Of a stretch of DNA of 64,000 bases, positions 12,300 to 21,547 are shown piece by piece. Each line of letters opens with the position of its first letter. The first letter of the stretch is position 1. The stretch is from Pictodentalium vernedei (lineage: Eukaryota; Mollusca; Scaphopoda; Dentaliida; Dentaliidae), in contig CM062290.1 of assembly GCA_031216915.1 (NCBI GenBank), positions 258,206,291 through 258,270,290 of the forward strand, read 5' to 3'. Made by a program: the position numbers and the translations under genes. Under the pieces are notes generated by a model. The model was not told where the DNA came from. It did no database searches and saw nothing but the letters and a program-made list of their open reading frames with translations.

Positions 12300-12493
12300 A
12301 ATGAGAAATATGGAGCTGGGTCGAATTTTTAAAAAAAATTTTTTTTTCATCAAAAAAACGCTATAACTAAAAAAGCTCAACTCGGATTCGCGGGGACTTC
12401 TCACACTTTATCCGCAATGTGTGTCCCGGAAACATATAAAAAAATCAGCTTTCTCCGATTTTTTTCCTTACTTTCTCATTTTTATGTCTAATG
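12300..12493 (-). repeat. right terminal inverted repeat of PIN/CXC element
   Basis: Inverted partner of the left repeat: core at 12438-12467, inner block at 12369-12382, then a T/A-rich stretch that mirrors the left side. The ends differ by scattered substitutions, so the copy is not brand new although its ORF is open. Confidence 0.8.
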
Positions 12494-12577
12494 TGCCTGG
12501 ACTATCAAGGAACAAATTTATCAATTTTATTAACTTGGGTAAAATATCAGACACAGACCATTTAATTTTTATTTTTT

Positions 12578-12580
<3 letters not shown>

Positions 12581-12628
<48 letters not shown>
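12581..12628. repeat. (GTAA)n microsatellite
   Basis: Twelve perfect tetranucleotide units, just outside the right end of the PIN/CXC element. Confidence 0.95.
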
Positions 12629-12629
<1 letters not shown>

Positions 12630-13424
12630 TTTCATTCAACAGAATACAATCATTATGGTTGAAAGTAATTATATTCTGTTGGGATACAGCATGGCCAGAT
12701 TGGCTGTCTTCTTGCTGACCCCATTAGTATAAACATAAAGCATGAAACATGGATGTCAGGAGAGAAGTTATGTCATCAATGTATAGTGCTCAGAGAAACA
12801 AATATGATCTGAGGCTTGTCTTGTTTTTATATGGATCTACGTCTTTAACTTCAAAATTTCTTCCGAGACCGAGCAGTTCCACCCCACTCAACACAACAAC
12901 AGAAAAAATTGAACTCCTAACCGCTGATATGGCAACAGAATGGAGTCTAACATAAAGTGAAATTGAAAAGGAAACGCAATCTGGGAATGGATCATGTCAC
13001 ACTTTACGGATATTGAATTAATTTATTGTTTATTGATGTGTAAAGTGTGTTGAACGTACTGATGATAAAGTTGGGGATAGTGAGGTTGAAGTTGAGGTTA
13101 TTAATGTTAAAAAGGATATAATGAGGAAGTGGTTATGTCACGAGTACCTCTCCTCCCGAGCACCTCACGGTGACCACAACATGCGTATCTCCATCCTGTT
13201 GCTATTCCACCAACAGCTATCTTATAATAGGTAGACTAAGCGAGAGGTAGGTTGAGAAGGGAAGATAATGACAAAAAGATGAAAAGATTTAAAGAGATGA
13301 GATATGATCAAATGTGATGAGATAACAGACATTAATATTGAGAGTAAGCCTTCCTAAGTTTCATAAGAGTTGTTTTTTATGCTGTTAATTAATATCTGAT
13401 GCTTTGTCTCACGTAGTGTGTGAT
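12629..13424. other. intergenic, nothing recognised
   Basis: No supportable gene. Open frames here are under 70 codons and featureless. Confidence 0.5.
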
Positions 13425-13570
13425 TTATTTATTTCTTTATTGTCTACGTTGAAGTCTCTTTATGCAGCTGTGAAGTATAGTGGCCGCAACAAGGATTAAA
13501 GTCAAATTAAGTCGGTCGTATTTAATGGACTGTATCCCAGGAATTAATGAGCAGGAGCTATTTTGCCAGT
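13425..13570 (-). mobile_element. SINE-C remnant
   Basis: A TTTATTTATTTCTTTATTG tail block is followed by GGCCGCAACAAGGATTAAAG and a diverged ATTTTGCCAGTGAAGC head block in SINE-C order. Heavily mutated. Confidence 0.5.
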
Positions 13571-14238
13571 GAAGCGGAACCATAGTACCATAGTAAGTGA
13601 CCCATTTTTGTGACGGAAGGGGGATTTATTGTGGCTAGACCACGAAGCTGGGATTTATTGTGAGCTTCTGTACCATGGTACCATAGTAAGAAAGTGAACC
13701 CAGTTGAACCTACAATCTTTCTTTTGGCGTTGGTAATAAAAAGGGAGCATGCGGCAGCCAAAAGGACCATGTGGGAGAGTTTGAGAAACAGATTTTTTAC
13801 TTTTTTAGGCCTTAATTAACATCATTTCAAAAGGTTCAGACATATTTTAAAACTTAAATTTAACCACTTTGATTGTTTATTTGTTGGGTTTAACAACACT
13901 GTTATATGCTGGGTATCTTCCCTCCTGGTGAGCCTGATATCATACAGGGTTTGCAAATTTGATGCAGTAACATTTGCTGCAGTATAAAAAAAACAGTGAA
14001 GACAATTACCCCAAAATTACACTTTTGCATTTGGAACCCAAAGGTACCTTTAGGGGCCCTCAAACAGGGCCAAGCATTGAGGAAGAAATGAAGGTTGCAC
14101 AAACATGAATTTATTATACGCTAAACGATAGATTATCGAAGAAATTGCAGAAAGATAGAAATCGTATCCCCCACTGTGAAGATATAGAAATTTTCACTTT
14201 CACGGTATCAATCAAAATGGCAGCTTTCAAAGCATCAC
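13571..14238. other. intergenic, short direct repeats
   Basis: ACCATAGTACCATAGTAAG near 13578 and ACCATGGTACCATAGTAAG near 13672 are related direct repeats with flanking GGGATTTATTGTG phrases. No gene seen. Confidence 0.5.
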
Positions 14239-14374
14239 TTCAAGGTGAATACGAGAAAATTATCACTGGAAATGATCAATTTGTCCTATAAATGTATAAT
14301 GAAGAGTAAATCTAGTGTTTTTTGAGTAGATATTGATCATTTCCAGCAATAATTCAACATGTATTCACCTTGAA
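14239..14374. repeat. foldback A of a hairpin cluster
   Basis: TTCAAGGTGAATAC at the left faces GTATTCACCTTGAA at the right, and TGGAAATGATCAAT faces ATTGATCATTTCCA inside. This gives an imperfect hairpin with a ~50-base loop region. Confidence 0.8.
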
Positions 14375-14391
14375 TTGATGCATGAAACCCG

Positions 14392-14508
14392 CTAGTCCAA
14401 ACATGGCCTGAAAGTCTGTAATATAAGTTTTTTGTTTGGTACGTCCTTTCAAAGGACGTACCAAACCAAAAACTTATATTACGGACTTTCAGGCCATGTT
14501 TGGACTAG
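14392..14508. repeat. foldback B, near-perfect 57-bp stem
   Basis: The arms CTAGTCCAAACATGGCCTGA... and their complement differ at about two positions over 57 bases and meet without a loop at CCTTTCAAAGG. Outside it, TTGAATTGATGCATGAAA (14370) and its complement (14601) extend the foldback with a larger loop on one side. Confidence 0.9.
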
Positions 14509-14672
14509 AAACCCGCCAGCTAAATCAGATTGCAAGTGCTATCTGTTCCGAGTTGCGATCAAATCACTTCTGCGTATCAATGATTCAATGCACTGTTTAC
14601 TTTCATGCATCAATTCAAGGTTGAAAGAGTGGAATTATCAGATTCTTATAAAAAGCATATAATAAAAAGAAA

Positions 14673-14821
14673 ATCTAGTGTTTTTGAGTGGATACCAAAA
14701 ATTATTTCACTTGCGACCGAGACAAATGATAATTTTCGTTTGCGCAAGCGCTCGCGAAAAATAAACATTTGTCTAGGTCACTCATGAGATAATTTTCGGT
14801 ATCCACTCAAAAACACTAGAT
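14673..14821. repeat. foldback C
   Basis: ATCTAGTGTTTTTGAGTGGA at the left faces its complement at the right, with GACAAATG/CATTTGTC further in and a GC-rich apex (GCGCAAGCGC). The ATCTAGTGTTTTTTGAG motif also occurs inside foldback A, so A and C share an origin. Confidence 0.85.
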
Positions 14822-15085
14822 ATCCTCTATGTATATGAGTGAAAGATGCTACTTGCCAAAAATCAACATTTTGTGTGCAGTGGTTCTGAAAAAAGAAAAT
14901 TACAAGTTTTGTATTATGGTGCCCAAAGGCAAGTGGTTATTATAGTAAATCTTCAATAGATCTCAATTTTTTTTTTTATTCAGTTAAGGGGAGTTCACTA
15001 TATTACCTACATATAATTAAGAGGTCAAATATGTACTGAGAGTATGGTAAATGGCTTGGTATTTGGAAGTTATTTGCAGAGTTAC

Positions 15086-15289
15086 TTAACCCCTAGCAAC
15101 AGAATTTTCTCCAGTCACTCTGTTTATCTCTTATTGAACTATGAATTTAACCAATTATATCTTGTATGACAGAGCTCATCGAGCTCTGTCATACAAGGTA
15201 TATTTGGTTAAATATCAAACTACATTATGGGAAATATCTGCTGCTGAAAACTTTGCTATTTTAACATCAAAGTGCAGATGGTAAATTAA
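15086..15289. mobile_element. MITE-3 copy with perfect inner palindrome
   Basis: Degenerate MITE-3 ends (TTAACCCCTAGCAACAGAA; AACATCAAAGTGCAGATGG near the right) flank a 65-base inverted repeat (15147-15211). Its arms read CTTGTATGACAGAGCTC and complement, and nearly meet. TGTATGACAGAG corresponds to the GTTTGACAGAG block of other MITE-3 copies. Confidence 0.6.
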
Positions 15290-15780
15290 GAAATATCCAA
15301 CTTAGTGGGCTCCACTGTGCTGAATCTAATATTTTAAGAAAAACTTCTACCTAAATTGTCCAATGTACCAGTTGTCAGAATGGCAGACCAGTACATGAGA
15401 TAGTTTCTAGTATTATGTGCATCATGTAGCATGTATTCTGGGTGTGGTTATATAATATGCAGGGTTAGTCTCACCTCCCCGGTTGGTCATAGGTAATTAA
15501 TAACTAATATGCCAAGTAAACACGCTATAGTCTGTGTTTGTCTGTGTTGATGATTATCCATTGTGTGTTTTCATTTTTCATTGACACTCATCGCACTTAA
15601 CTCTTTTTACGAATAAAGCAGGTTATTTTAAAGTGTATTCTTTTTTCAGTACTCGCAGAATTTGCAGTATATTTTAAAGCAAGTTCTTTTTTAGTACTCA
15701 CTGAATTCACAGTGTATAAATATGCAGCATTATTTAGTATCCTCAGCCAATAATAATGTGCTGAAGACAGCTACAGAGCT
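15290..15780. other. upstream of RT-like fragment, short duplication
   Basis: AAAGTGTATTCTTTTTTCAG...GCAGAATTTGCAG and AAAGCAAGTTCTTTTTTAG...ACTGAATTCACAG are diverged tandem copies (15630-15712). No promoter is provable. Confidence 0.4.
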
Positions 15781-16065
15781 ATGGCCCTGGACGAAAAGGC
15801 AAAAGCCAATGCTTTAGACGATCTTCTAAAGAAAGCTCATCGTCCACAAGAAGGGAACAGATATGACAATAATTTCAAGGTAAAAGTAAATAAATCTGTC
15901 CAAGATAACAACTCAGTTTTCAATGAACCCAACTTTGACCAAAGGCATGAAGATGGGGACGACCATGAATTAACCGAACCAATAAGCGTAGAAGAGGTCA
16001 TGGGTATAATCAGAAAATGCAAAATGCAAACAAGCTTGCCTGGATGGAACGAGTGTACATTTTAA
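15781..16065 (+). pseudogene. possible reverse-transcriptase linker fragment
   Basis: A 94-codon frame, lysine- and aspartate-rich in its first 65 residues. It ends in ELTEPISVEEVMGIIRKCK followed by LPGWNE, which resembles the segment just before RT motif 1 of non-LTR elements (a PF/EEV...KMK..KAPGWD-type block). The frame stops immediately after, and an AATAAATAAAG stretch follows. If correct, this is a small internal piece of a LINE lacking the catalytic core. The alternative is an unrelated chance ORF; the codon content gives no decision. Confidence 0.3.
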
Positions 16066-16771
16066 ATAAATAAAGATTTGAATAAAGATATAATAGCCCT
16101 TTTAAGGGCTTTCGGGTGTGTGTGTGTTTTATTGTTTGTTGTTTTTAGGGGGGGAAGGGTTTTGGGGGGGAGGTTCCCTCCCATCACTCTGTCATCTGTT
16201 TTCCATGAAGGCAGACCAGATGGCCAAGGCTCAGTAGCCACTCTCCCTTATAGGCTGATGGATAACTCCCAGCTTTCAAAAACACATATTGGTGGATTTT
16301 TTTCCTTTTTGTAACCGTTATGGATAACATGCTGGGGCTGCTCCCAAACCAGTGACTGCTTGGGTTTCTTTTTCTTTTTTCTTAAACAACCAACAAACTG
16401 CAGTTTCAGTACTATCAGAAATATGCCCACATCGCTAAGCGAACACAGAGCAGAATTCTTGTAGTTATGCACAATTCTTTGTCATCTTCTTTCCAACATT
16501 TTACGAGGAAAATCCAGAAGTTCAATGTGCGATACGGAGGGCTATTGCTCTTCCTTTAGTGCCCGTTCATCTAATGAGCGATGCTTGGTTCTTAACTCTT
16601 GAGGAAGCAAACAAACTTACTAGATACTGACTATAATCCGCCTCCTTTTGATCTACCTAATTTTCACACATTTTACCGAAACAATAGCAACCATGTAAGT
16701 GAGACGACCCCGATATGCAAAGCTTTTTATTGTGAAATCATGTTAACACAATACTAGAGTATAATTTGAGA
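16066..16771. other. intergenic, low-complexity patches
   Basis: A GTGTGTGTGT stretch at ~16116 and G-rich runs at 16150-16172; otherwise nothing recognised. Confidence 0.5.
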
Positions 16772-16997
16772 TCCTTGATTAACTGGAAAAGTGTGAAATT
16801 ATTTTTCAAACATGATTTTTTATATCTCACATATTTTTTTTCCAAAAGTACCATGCTACCAGCCATGGGCGCCTCAGTTTAGCATGATTTCCTAGATTAA
16901 CTGGTAGGGTGCAAAATTATTTTTCAAATGTGAATTGTAAGTTTTTTTTCCAAAGATATCATGCTACCAGCCAGAGGAGTCTAAGTTTAGCAAGATT
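16772..16997. repeat. diverged tandem duplication (~119-bp offset)
   Basis: Two successive copies of GATTAACTGG...AAATTATTTTTCAAA...TACCATGCTACCAGCCA...AAGTTTAGCA. Both halves are clear; the copies differ by scattered changes and indels. GATTAACTGG resembles a MITE-4 end, so this may derive from MITE-4. Confidence 0.75.
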
Positions 16998-17027
16998 TTG
17001 TTCATAAATAAATGTTTTGTTACAATT

Positions 17028-17268
17028 TATTATTTATTCACTTATTTATTGGCATTTTAGGTCACATTTTTGTGCACAATGGCTAATCGTGATGCAACAT
17101 GGAGATAAAGGGAAGTTTAGTCAATCATTTATACCCATGTTGCCCATTTTAGAGGACATCCACCCCAAGTACTGATGACTGGGTCCTATTTACCTAGTAA
17201 AACAGAGCTTGTTTATCACAATAAACATGCGCTGCATCACTTCCTGGGGTTTCCACAGGGGTGGGGTG
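17028..17268 (-). mobile_element. SINE-C copy
   Basis: A tail with TTTATTGGCATTTTAGGTCA is followed by the complete SINE-C body (CCCATGTTGCCCATTTTAGA, GGTCCTATTTACC, CACAATAAACATGCGCTG) and the head CTTCCTGGGGTTTCCACAGG. Confidence 0.75.
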
Positions 17269-17272
17269 GGGG

Positions 17273-17430
17273 TACAATTTATTGAGGAGTGCCTATTGTC
17301 ACTCTCCAATAAATTGTAACAGATCAGCTTTATATGCAGCTAATGCATGCAGTGTAAATCCAGTGAAGTGGCTTTTGGAACTTTTCAGTAGAGTCACAAT
17401 AGAGGCTTCTAGCACTCAACCAGTAGACAA
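17273..17430. mobile_element. MITE-4-related fragment with hairpin
   Basis: ACAATTTATTGAGGAGTG faces CACTCTCCAATAAATTGT to form a 45-base hairpin, then TTCTAGCACTCAACCAGTAG gives the MITE-4 terminal block. A similar fragment lies near 28990-29100. Confidence 0.6.
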
Positions 17431-17675
17431 TAAAATGTTTGGGGTTTTTTTTGCACATCTGAATGACTGTTACTGAATCTTCTTGACTTGACTATAGGTT
17501 GGTTTCGGTTAACCATTTTGTGCCATGCACAGTCACACATCAGTTCCCTATTAGAAGTCACTAGATACCCTCATCAAAGGTTTAATGATTTATGGGAGAT
17601 ATTTTGAATTCTCAAGTTGAAGAATACATGGAAAAATCTCATGAAATCTCATATAACAGCCGACAAATATATACA

Positions 17676-17874
17676 TTAACTCTTAACCTGCTGAGTATTT
17701 TCAAGATATTTTTCCTAAAAAAATTCAACTAAATTTAACTCAAGAAATCAGTGGTTAAAAAAATCCATTCAATTTTGAGAGGAAAAATTTGAATAAATGT
17801 TTCCAAATTACACTTATTTGAGTTATTTCAGTGGGAAGAGCAGGAAAATCCACCAGCAGCATGCAAGGAGTTAA
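17676..17874 (-). mobile_element. MITE-2 copy, reversed
   Basis: Begins TTAACTCTTAACCTGCTGAG and ends CAGCAGCATGCAAGGAGTTAA, the reverse of the copies at 6.7 and 35.9 kb. TTAA is intact at both ends. Confidence 0.85.
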
Positions 17875-18430
17875 TTCCTAAACAATAAATGAAGCCGGTT
17901 CATTATTTAACAAAAAGGTTCAGCCAAAGGCCAAATATGTCACTTCTGCACATTTTGAAATGAAAAGAGCCATTTGCCTACAAATCCTCAAAAATGCAAT
18001 ATCTTATATAAGCAGCCCATTGACCAAGTTCTAATACAAAGAAATTGTTTGTTAATTCCTGTACAAGGCGGACATGAAATTGGAAGAATTTAATGATACA
18101 GATATCCCAGTGAAGACACATTTTATGTGAGCATTTCAAATGTTGCAGCTTGGCGATAAAAGTTCATGATAGTAACTAAACAGCATAAAGTCATTCATGA
18201 ATACACGTGTGTTCATGTAGACTGTACAAGAAAATCAATCCATTCTCAGTCAACAATGAAACTCTGATTTTACAAACTTCAGTCTACACCCCTTAACTCT
18301 TTCCCTACTCTGGCCATTGACTGGTTAAATCCAAATATCTAATCGTGATGATAATAAAGGGGTTAGCAATTTTAAAGTCCAAATCCCCTGCCATTGGGCA
18401 AGGGATTTGAAATTGAACACATCTTTAGGT
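17875..18430. other. intergenic, nothing recognised
   Basis: No gene or recognised repeat seen. Confidence 0.5.
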
Positions 18431-18628
18431 TTAACCCTATGATGCTTATGTCAAAATACCAAAATTTCAAACCACAAATTTTTTCCACAATGCAACTAGG
18501 AATTTAACTATTTCAATCTGTTTGACAGAGATCGATCAACTCAGTTAAACGAGATGGAATTAGTTAACCTTCTAGTTGTATCATTGGAAACACTTGATTT
18601 TGAAATTTTGTTATTTTAACATCAGTTA
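18431..18628. mobile_element. MITE-3 copy
   Basis: Starts TTAACCCTATGATGCTTATG followed by TCAAAATACCAAAATTTCAA, and has the GTTTGACAGAGATCGATCAA centre; it ends in TTTAACATCAGTTAA. The terminal TTAA is shared with the next MITE. Confidence 0.7.
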
Positions 18629-18873
18629 ACTGGTTGAGTGCTGGAAGCCACTATCAGGGCTTTGGCAAAAAGGAGGGTACCTTTTAAAAATTACCCTTTT
18701 CTTTACCTACGTTTCATATTCAGTGAAAAACAAAATATTATTTTCAACATGAGGATCTGCTTTATTAAAAATTATTGGAAAGTGCCAAAAGGCACTTTCC
18801 AATAATTTTTAATAAAACAGATTTTGAAGAACAAATTTGATCACCTAAAATAATGTAGCCCTCAACCAGTTAA
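18625..18873. mobile_element. MITE-4 copy with inner palindrome
   Basis: TTAACTGGTTGAGTGCTGG at the left and CCCTCAACCAGTTAA at the right are inverted ends. A perfect inner foldback ATTATTGGAAAGTGCC/GGCACTTTCCAATAAT lies at ~18771-18816. Confidence 0.85.
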
Positions 18874-19454
18874 ACATGCAAGGGTTAATAAGTTCTATTG
18901 CTTAGCTTGTACTTCATGGAATATGAAGCATGTGGGCTACAGATGTCAAGGGTAAGGAAAGATTTAAGAAAATCCCTTCACCAAATAAAAAGACAACTGC
19001 ACCCACCTGTTCATGAAATAAAATACATTTTGAAGGATTTGGGCAATAGTTGGGTGCCTTAGGATTCCATTGGGATGCATCAGCTTCATTTGAACAAATT
19101 CATATGATGGTCACCAGTTGGAACAGTAATTCCGAAGAAAACTGAAATGTAAATGTTAACCTTAATCGGCCCTAATTGGCAAATTCCATCTCACAAAGAC
19201 TTATTTTGTTTATTTATTTTGGTTTAATGACTGTTCAACATCCAGGATCATATCATGTGTCATACAATTTGATGAGTGAACGAATTACCTGTAGATAAGG
19301 AGAGTAGCACAGGCAGCTGTCAGATTCTCAAGTTTTCTACCCTGCTGAACCTGCAGGGTTAGCATCAGTTGAAGGTCAGTAGCATCAACATGCTGTAAGC
19401 TTAAACACTCTGCAGTTTAATGTCCGACTTGGAATTTGACATTAAGAGTCATGC

Positions 19455-19615
19455 TTAACTGGTAGAGTGCTGGAAGCCCATATTAGGGCTTTATTCTGAA
19501 GTGCAGGTACCCCAGATTAAGGCTCATCGTACTGATTGGGTTTACTTTGTATTATCTTTGAAGAAAAATTATTTATGCCTTGTTATAATCTGTGGGAGAA
19601 CACTCTACCAGTTAA
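19455..19615. mobile_element. MITE-4 nested in SINE-B
   Basis: TTAACTGGTAGAGTGCTGG and CACTCTACCAGTTAA are inverted ends of a 160-base element; TTAA at both ends. Confidence 0.85.
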
Positions 19616-19824
19616 CCCTTTACCTAACATGAATAGCAGACAACATTTCCAAACAAAATTCTTGAATAACTAATTTTTTTCATTTTTTGTCTCAAAAAGC
19701 TTGTTCCAAAGAGGGGTCATAACCTATGATTTGAGACAAAAAATGAAAAAAATAATAAAAATTAATTGGTGATTTTTGTGAATAGTGCTGGCCGGTTTTG
19801 GCCATTACATTGGGTAAAGGGTGA
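19612..19824. mobile_element. MITE-1b nested in SINE-B
   Basis: The left end TTAACCCTTTACCTAACATG shares its TTAA with the previous MITE; the right end is GGGTAAAGGGTGA (TTAA mutated). The inner part is of the b type (TTTTTGTCTCAAAAAGC, GGGGTCATAACCTATG) and half of the palindrome is lost. Confidence 0.8.
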
Positions 19825-20021
19825 AGGACACAATACCGGTGATGCATGTCAGGATCAAACCTTCAACCTTTCAGTCTGAAGTGCATGGTTCTAACCAGTG
19901 AACCAAGACTTAATTGAAAATCAGATTGGAACTAATATGTTGTAATATTTCAGAAAGCTGCCTATGCTCTTTAACTGGCAGAGTGCTAAATTAAGTTTGG
20001 AAATAAGCAATCTGGCATTTG

Positions 20022-20220
20022 CAGAATGAGGTCCCCAGAGGGTGAATTTGCTGATGCTATCCCATCCCATACAGTGGACCAATTTATCCTCTGGACACCT
20101 CTTTCTGTTTTGGCTTGAGACCTTGATTCAGATTGGGGCTCAGAAAGGGTATAATTTAGTGATGAAACCCTGCTATGCAGGGTAGCATCACCAAGTGCAC
20201 CCTGTGGGGACCTCATTCTG
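20022..20220. mobile_element. short inverted-repeat element, CAG/CTG ends
   Basis: CAGAATGAGGTCCCCAGAGG faces CCTGTGGGGACCTCATTCTG, and GATGCTATCCC faces GGGTAGCATC inside. The ends resemble hAT-type non-autonomous elements, but no 8-bp duplication was found. A MITE-4 end fragment (TTAACTGGCAGAGTGCTAAA) lies immediately to the left at 19971. Confidence 0.7.
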
Positions 20221-20317
20221 CAGATGATAGTATGAAAATTTCCAGGCTTGGTGACTATAGTCACAATCCCATACACTGTAAAAGGCAAAATCCATACAGA
20301 CTAAATAATTTCACTCA

Positions 20318-20337
20318 ATAATAATAATAATAATAAC
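20318..20337. repeat. (ATA)n microsatellite
   Basis: Six to seven uninterrupted trinucleotide units. Confidence 0.9.
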
Positions 20338-20399
20338 TAGAAGGGTGGTTATGACTGCAGGGCAGATCATAAAAAGTATACACTCCGTTCCATGAACAG

Positions 20400-20957
20400 T
20401 AGATTTTTTTGTGGCTAGAGTTTTCGGAGCAGCGACTCGAAATTTTCAGCGTTTGTTCTAGAAGCTCTGCCAAACTCGACCACGTCGCTGAAAAATCCAA
20501 AAACCAAGCAGGTGGCCCGTGGCAACCTGACGCGCATGCGCATAGGCTCTTTTCGAATTCGAGAATGACAAAATGCGAAATTCGTGTCGCTCTTCATGGC
20601 ATGTGATAAAGGAACTATTCATGAACGCTGAGTGAAAATTTCATGAAAATCCGCCGAGAATTGGCTGAGATAGAGCGTTTTGAAGAGAGGGAGGAGGTAG
20701 GTAATTTTTTGAATTTGGTCTTTTTCAAGCTGGTGCGAAAGAAGACGTCGGGAATGGGCGCAAACTTCCCGCCTATCCCCTCTCTGGGCTAGTTCCTCTT
20801 AAAACTTACAACTGGGTGCGACTGGGGACGAGTTGGGTGTCAATCGACGTTGCTTCTTCAAGACCAGCACCAAGGGATCACGACACAACCTTTAAATCTT
20901 TGAGAAACGTGAGAAATTAAAATTCAAAAGAAATTGGCGGTAAATTGGTTTTTGGCA
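20400..20957. other. GC-richer patch, partial repeat copy
   Basis: CpG content is clearly higher than in the surroundings. GCAGCGACTCGAAATTTTCA with GCGTTTGTTCTAGAAGCTCT near 20430 is a third, partial copy of the block in the two downstream duplicates. Frames up to 65 codons are open on both strands but not recognisable. Confidence 0.5.
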
Positions 20958-21380
20958 TGCAGGAAAAGATTTATGAAACTTTGCATACTAGACATTAAAA
21001 TAGCACTTCAGACATACAAGGACTGTTCCGAGACCGCTGAAGGCAGCGACTTGAAATTTTCAGCACTTGTTCTACGAAGCCTGGCCGACATTTTGGCATC
21101 GGAATCGAGTGTTTTCACCGCGTGGAAGCACCACACGTCGCGTGGAAAGAGAGAGTACTATTCGTCCCGACTTTTCAGTTTGCAATGGACTTGGGCAGTG
21201 ATGTAGACTGCTGTAGAGCAGTGATTGAGCACAAAGTGCCGGGTATCGGTGCCACATTGCAAAACCGGCTCCAAGGTATGCTTGTTTGTCTCAATATCGT
21301 CCTTCAACACTCGTAGTTTATACCGTTGTCATACATTAATGTAGCCTCTTGTCATTTTCGCAACTTTTGAGCCAGAACGC
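20958..21380 (+). repeat. copy 1 of ~420-bp diverged duplication
   Basis: Shared blocks with copy 2: GGAAAAGATT, GAGACCGCTGAAG, GCGACTTGAAATTTTCAG, GCGTGGAAAG, AACCGGCTCCAAGGTATG and TTTATACCGTTG. One frame (FQFAMDLGSDVDCCRA...IEHKVP...NRLQG) is also conserved in copy 2 and stops at a GT-like donor (CAAG|GTATG). It could be an exon of an unknown gene or a piece of an unknown element; no domain was recognised. Confidence 0.6.
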
Positions 21381-21404
21381 CACCAAGGTGGGAATGTGCG
21401 AGAG

Positions 21405-21464
21405 AGGGGGGGGGGGACTTAGGGTTAGGGTTAGTGACTGCAGCTGTGGGGGGGGGGGGGGGGG
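21405..21464 (+). repeat. G-rich tract with telomere-like TTAGGG units
   Basis: Two long G runs flank ACTTAGGGTTAGGGTTAGTG. It could form G-quadruplexes. It lies in the spacer between the two duplicate copies. Confidence 0.85.
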
Positions 21465-21547
21465 TGTCTCTTTCTCACACTATATTTAAACCTTAGATAA
21501 TCGTTAGAATTTGAAGTGTTAAAAAGTCGGAGGTGAGTATCTTTTCG

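Larger units (their letters stand above)
8540..12493 (-). mobile_element. DNA transposon encoding PIN/CXC protein
   Basis: About 3.95 kb bounded by long imperfect terminal inverted repeats and containing a single uninterrupted minus-strand ORF. The outer core of each TIR shares ~29 of 30 bases, including AAAAAATCGGAGAAAGCTGA; a second shared block AGTTGAGCTTTTTT lies ~85 bases further in on both sides, at the same spacing. Similarity may fade inward over several hundred bases. The extreme ends share CATTAG. I could not fix a target-site duplication. The architecture (TIRs plus one transposase-like ORF) says mobile element. Academ-superfamily transposons are, as I recall, reported to encode XPG-like nucleases; that link is inference. 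Confidence 0.75.
19201..19910 (-). mobile_element. SINE-B copy carrying two nested MITEs
   Basis: The tail block TTTATTTTGGTTTAATGACTG and the body with CAGCTGTCAGATTCTC lie to the left. The rest of the body (GAAGGACACAATACC) and the tRNA-like head (TTCAACCTTTCAGTCTGAAG, GGTTCTAACCAGTGAACCA) resume after two adjacent MITEs. Removing the MITEs restores an ordinary SINE-B order. Confidence 0.75.

Noticed and set aside
8540-12493. A specific target-site duplication for the PIN/CXC element
   Set aside because: Candidates at CATTAG and at the TAGGGA/TAAGGA ends gave no matching flanking bases on both sides.
12581-12628. Functional significance of (GTAA)n
   Set aside because: A simple microsatellite outside the TIR; nothing links it to the element.
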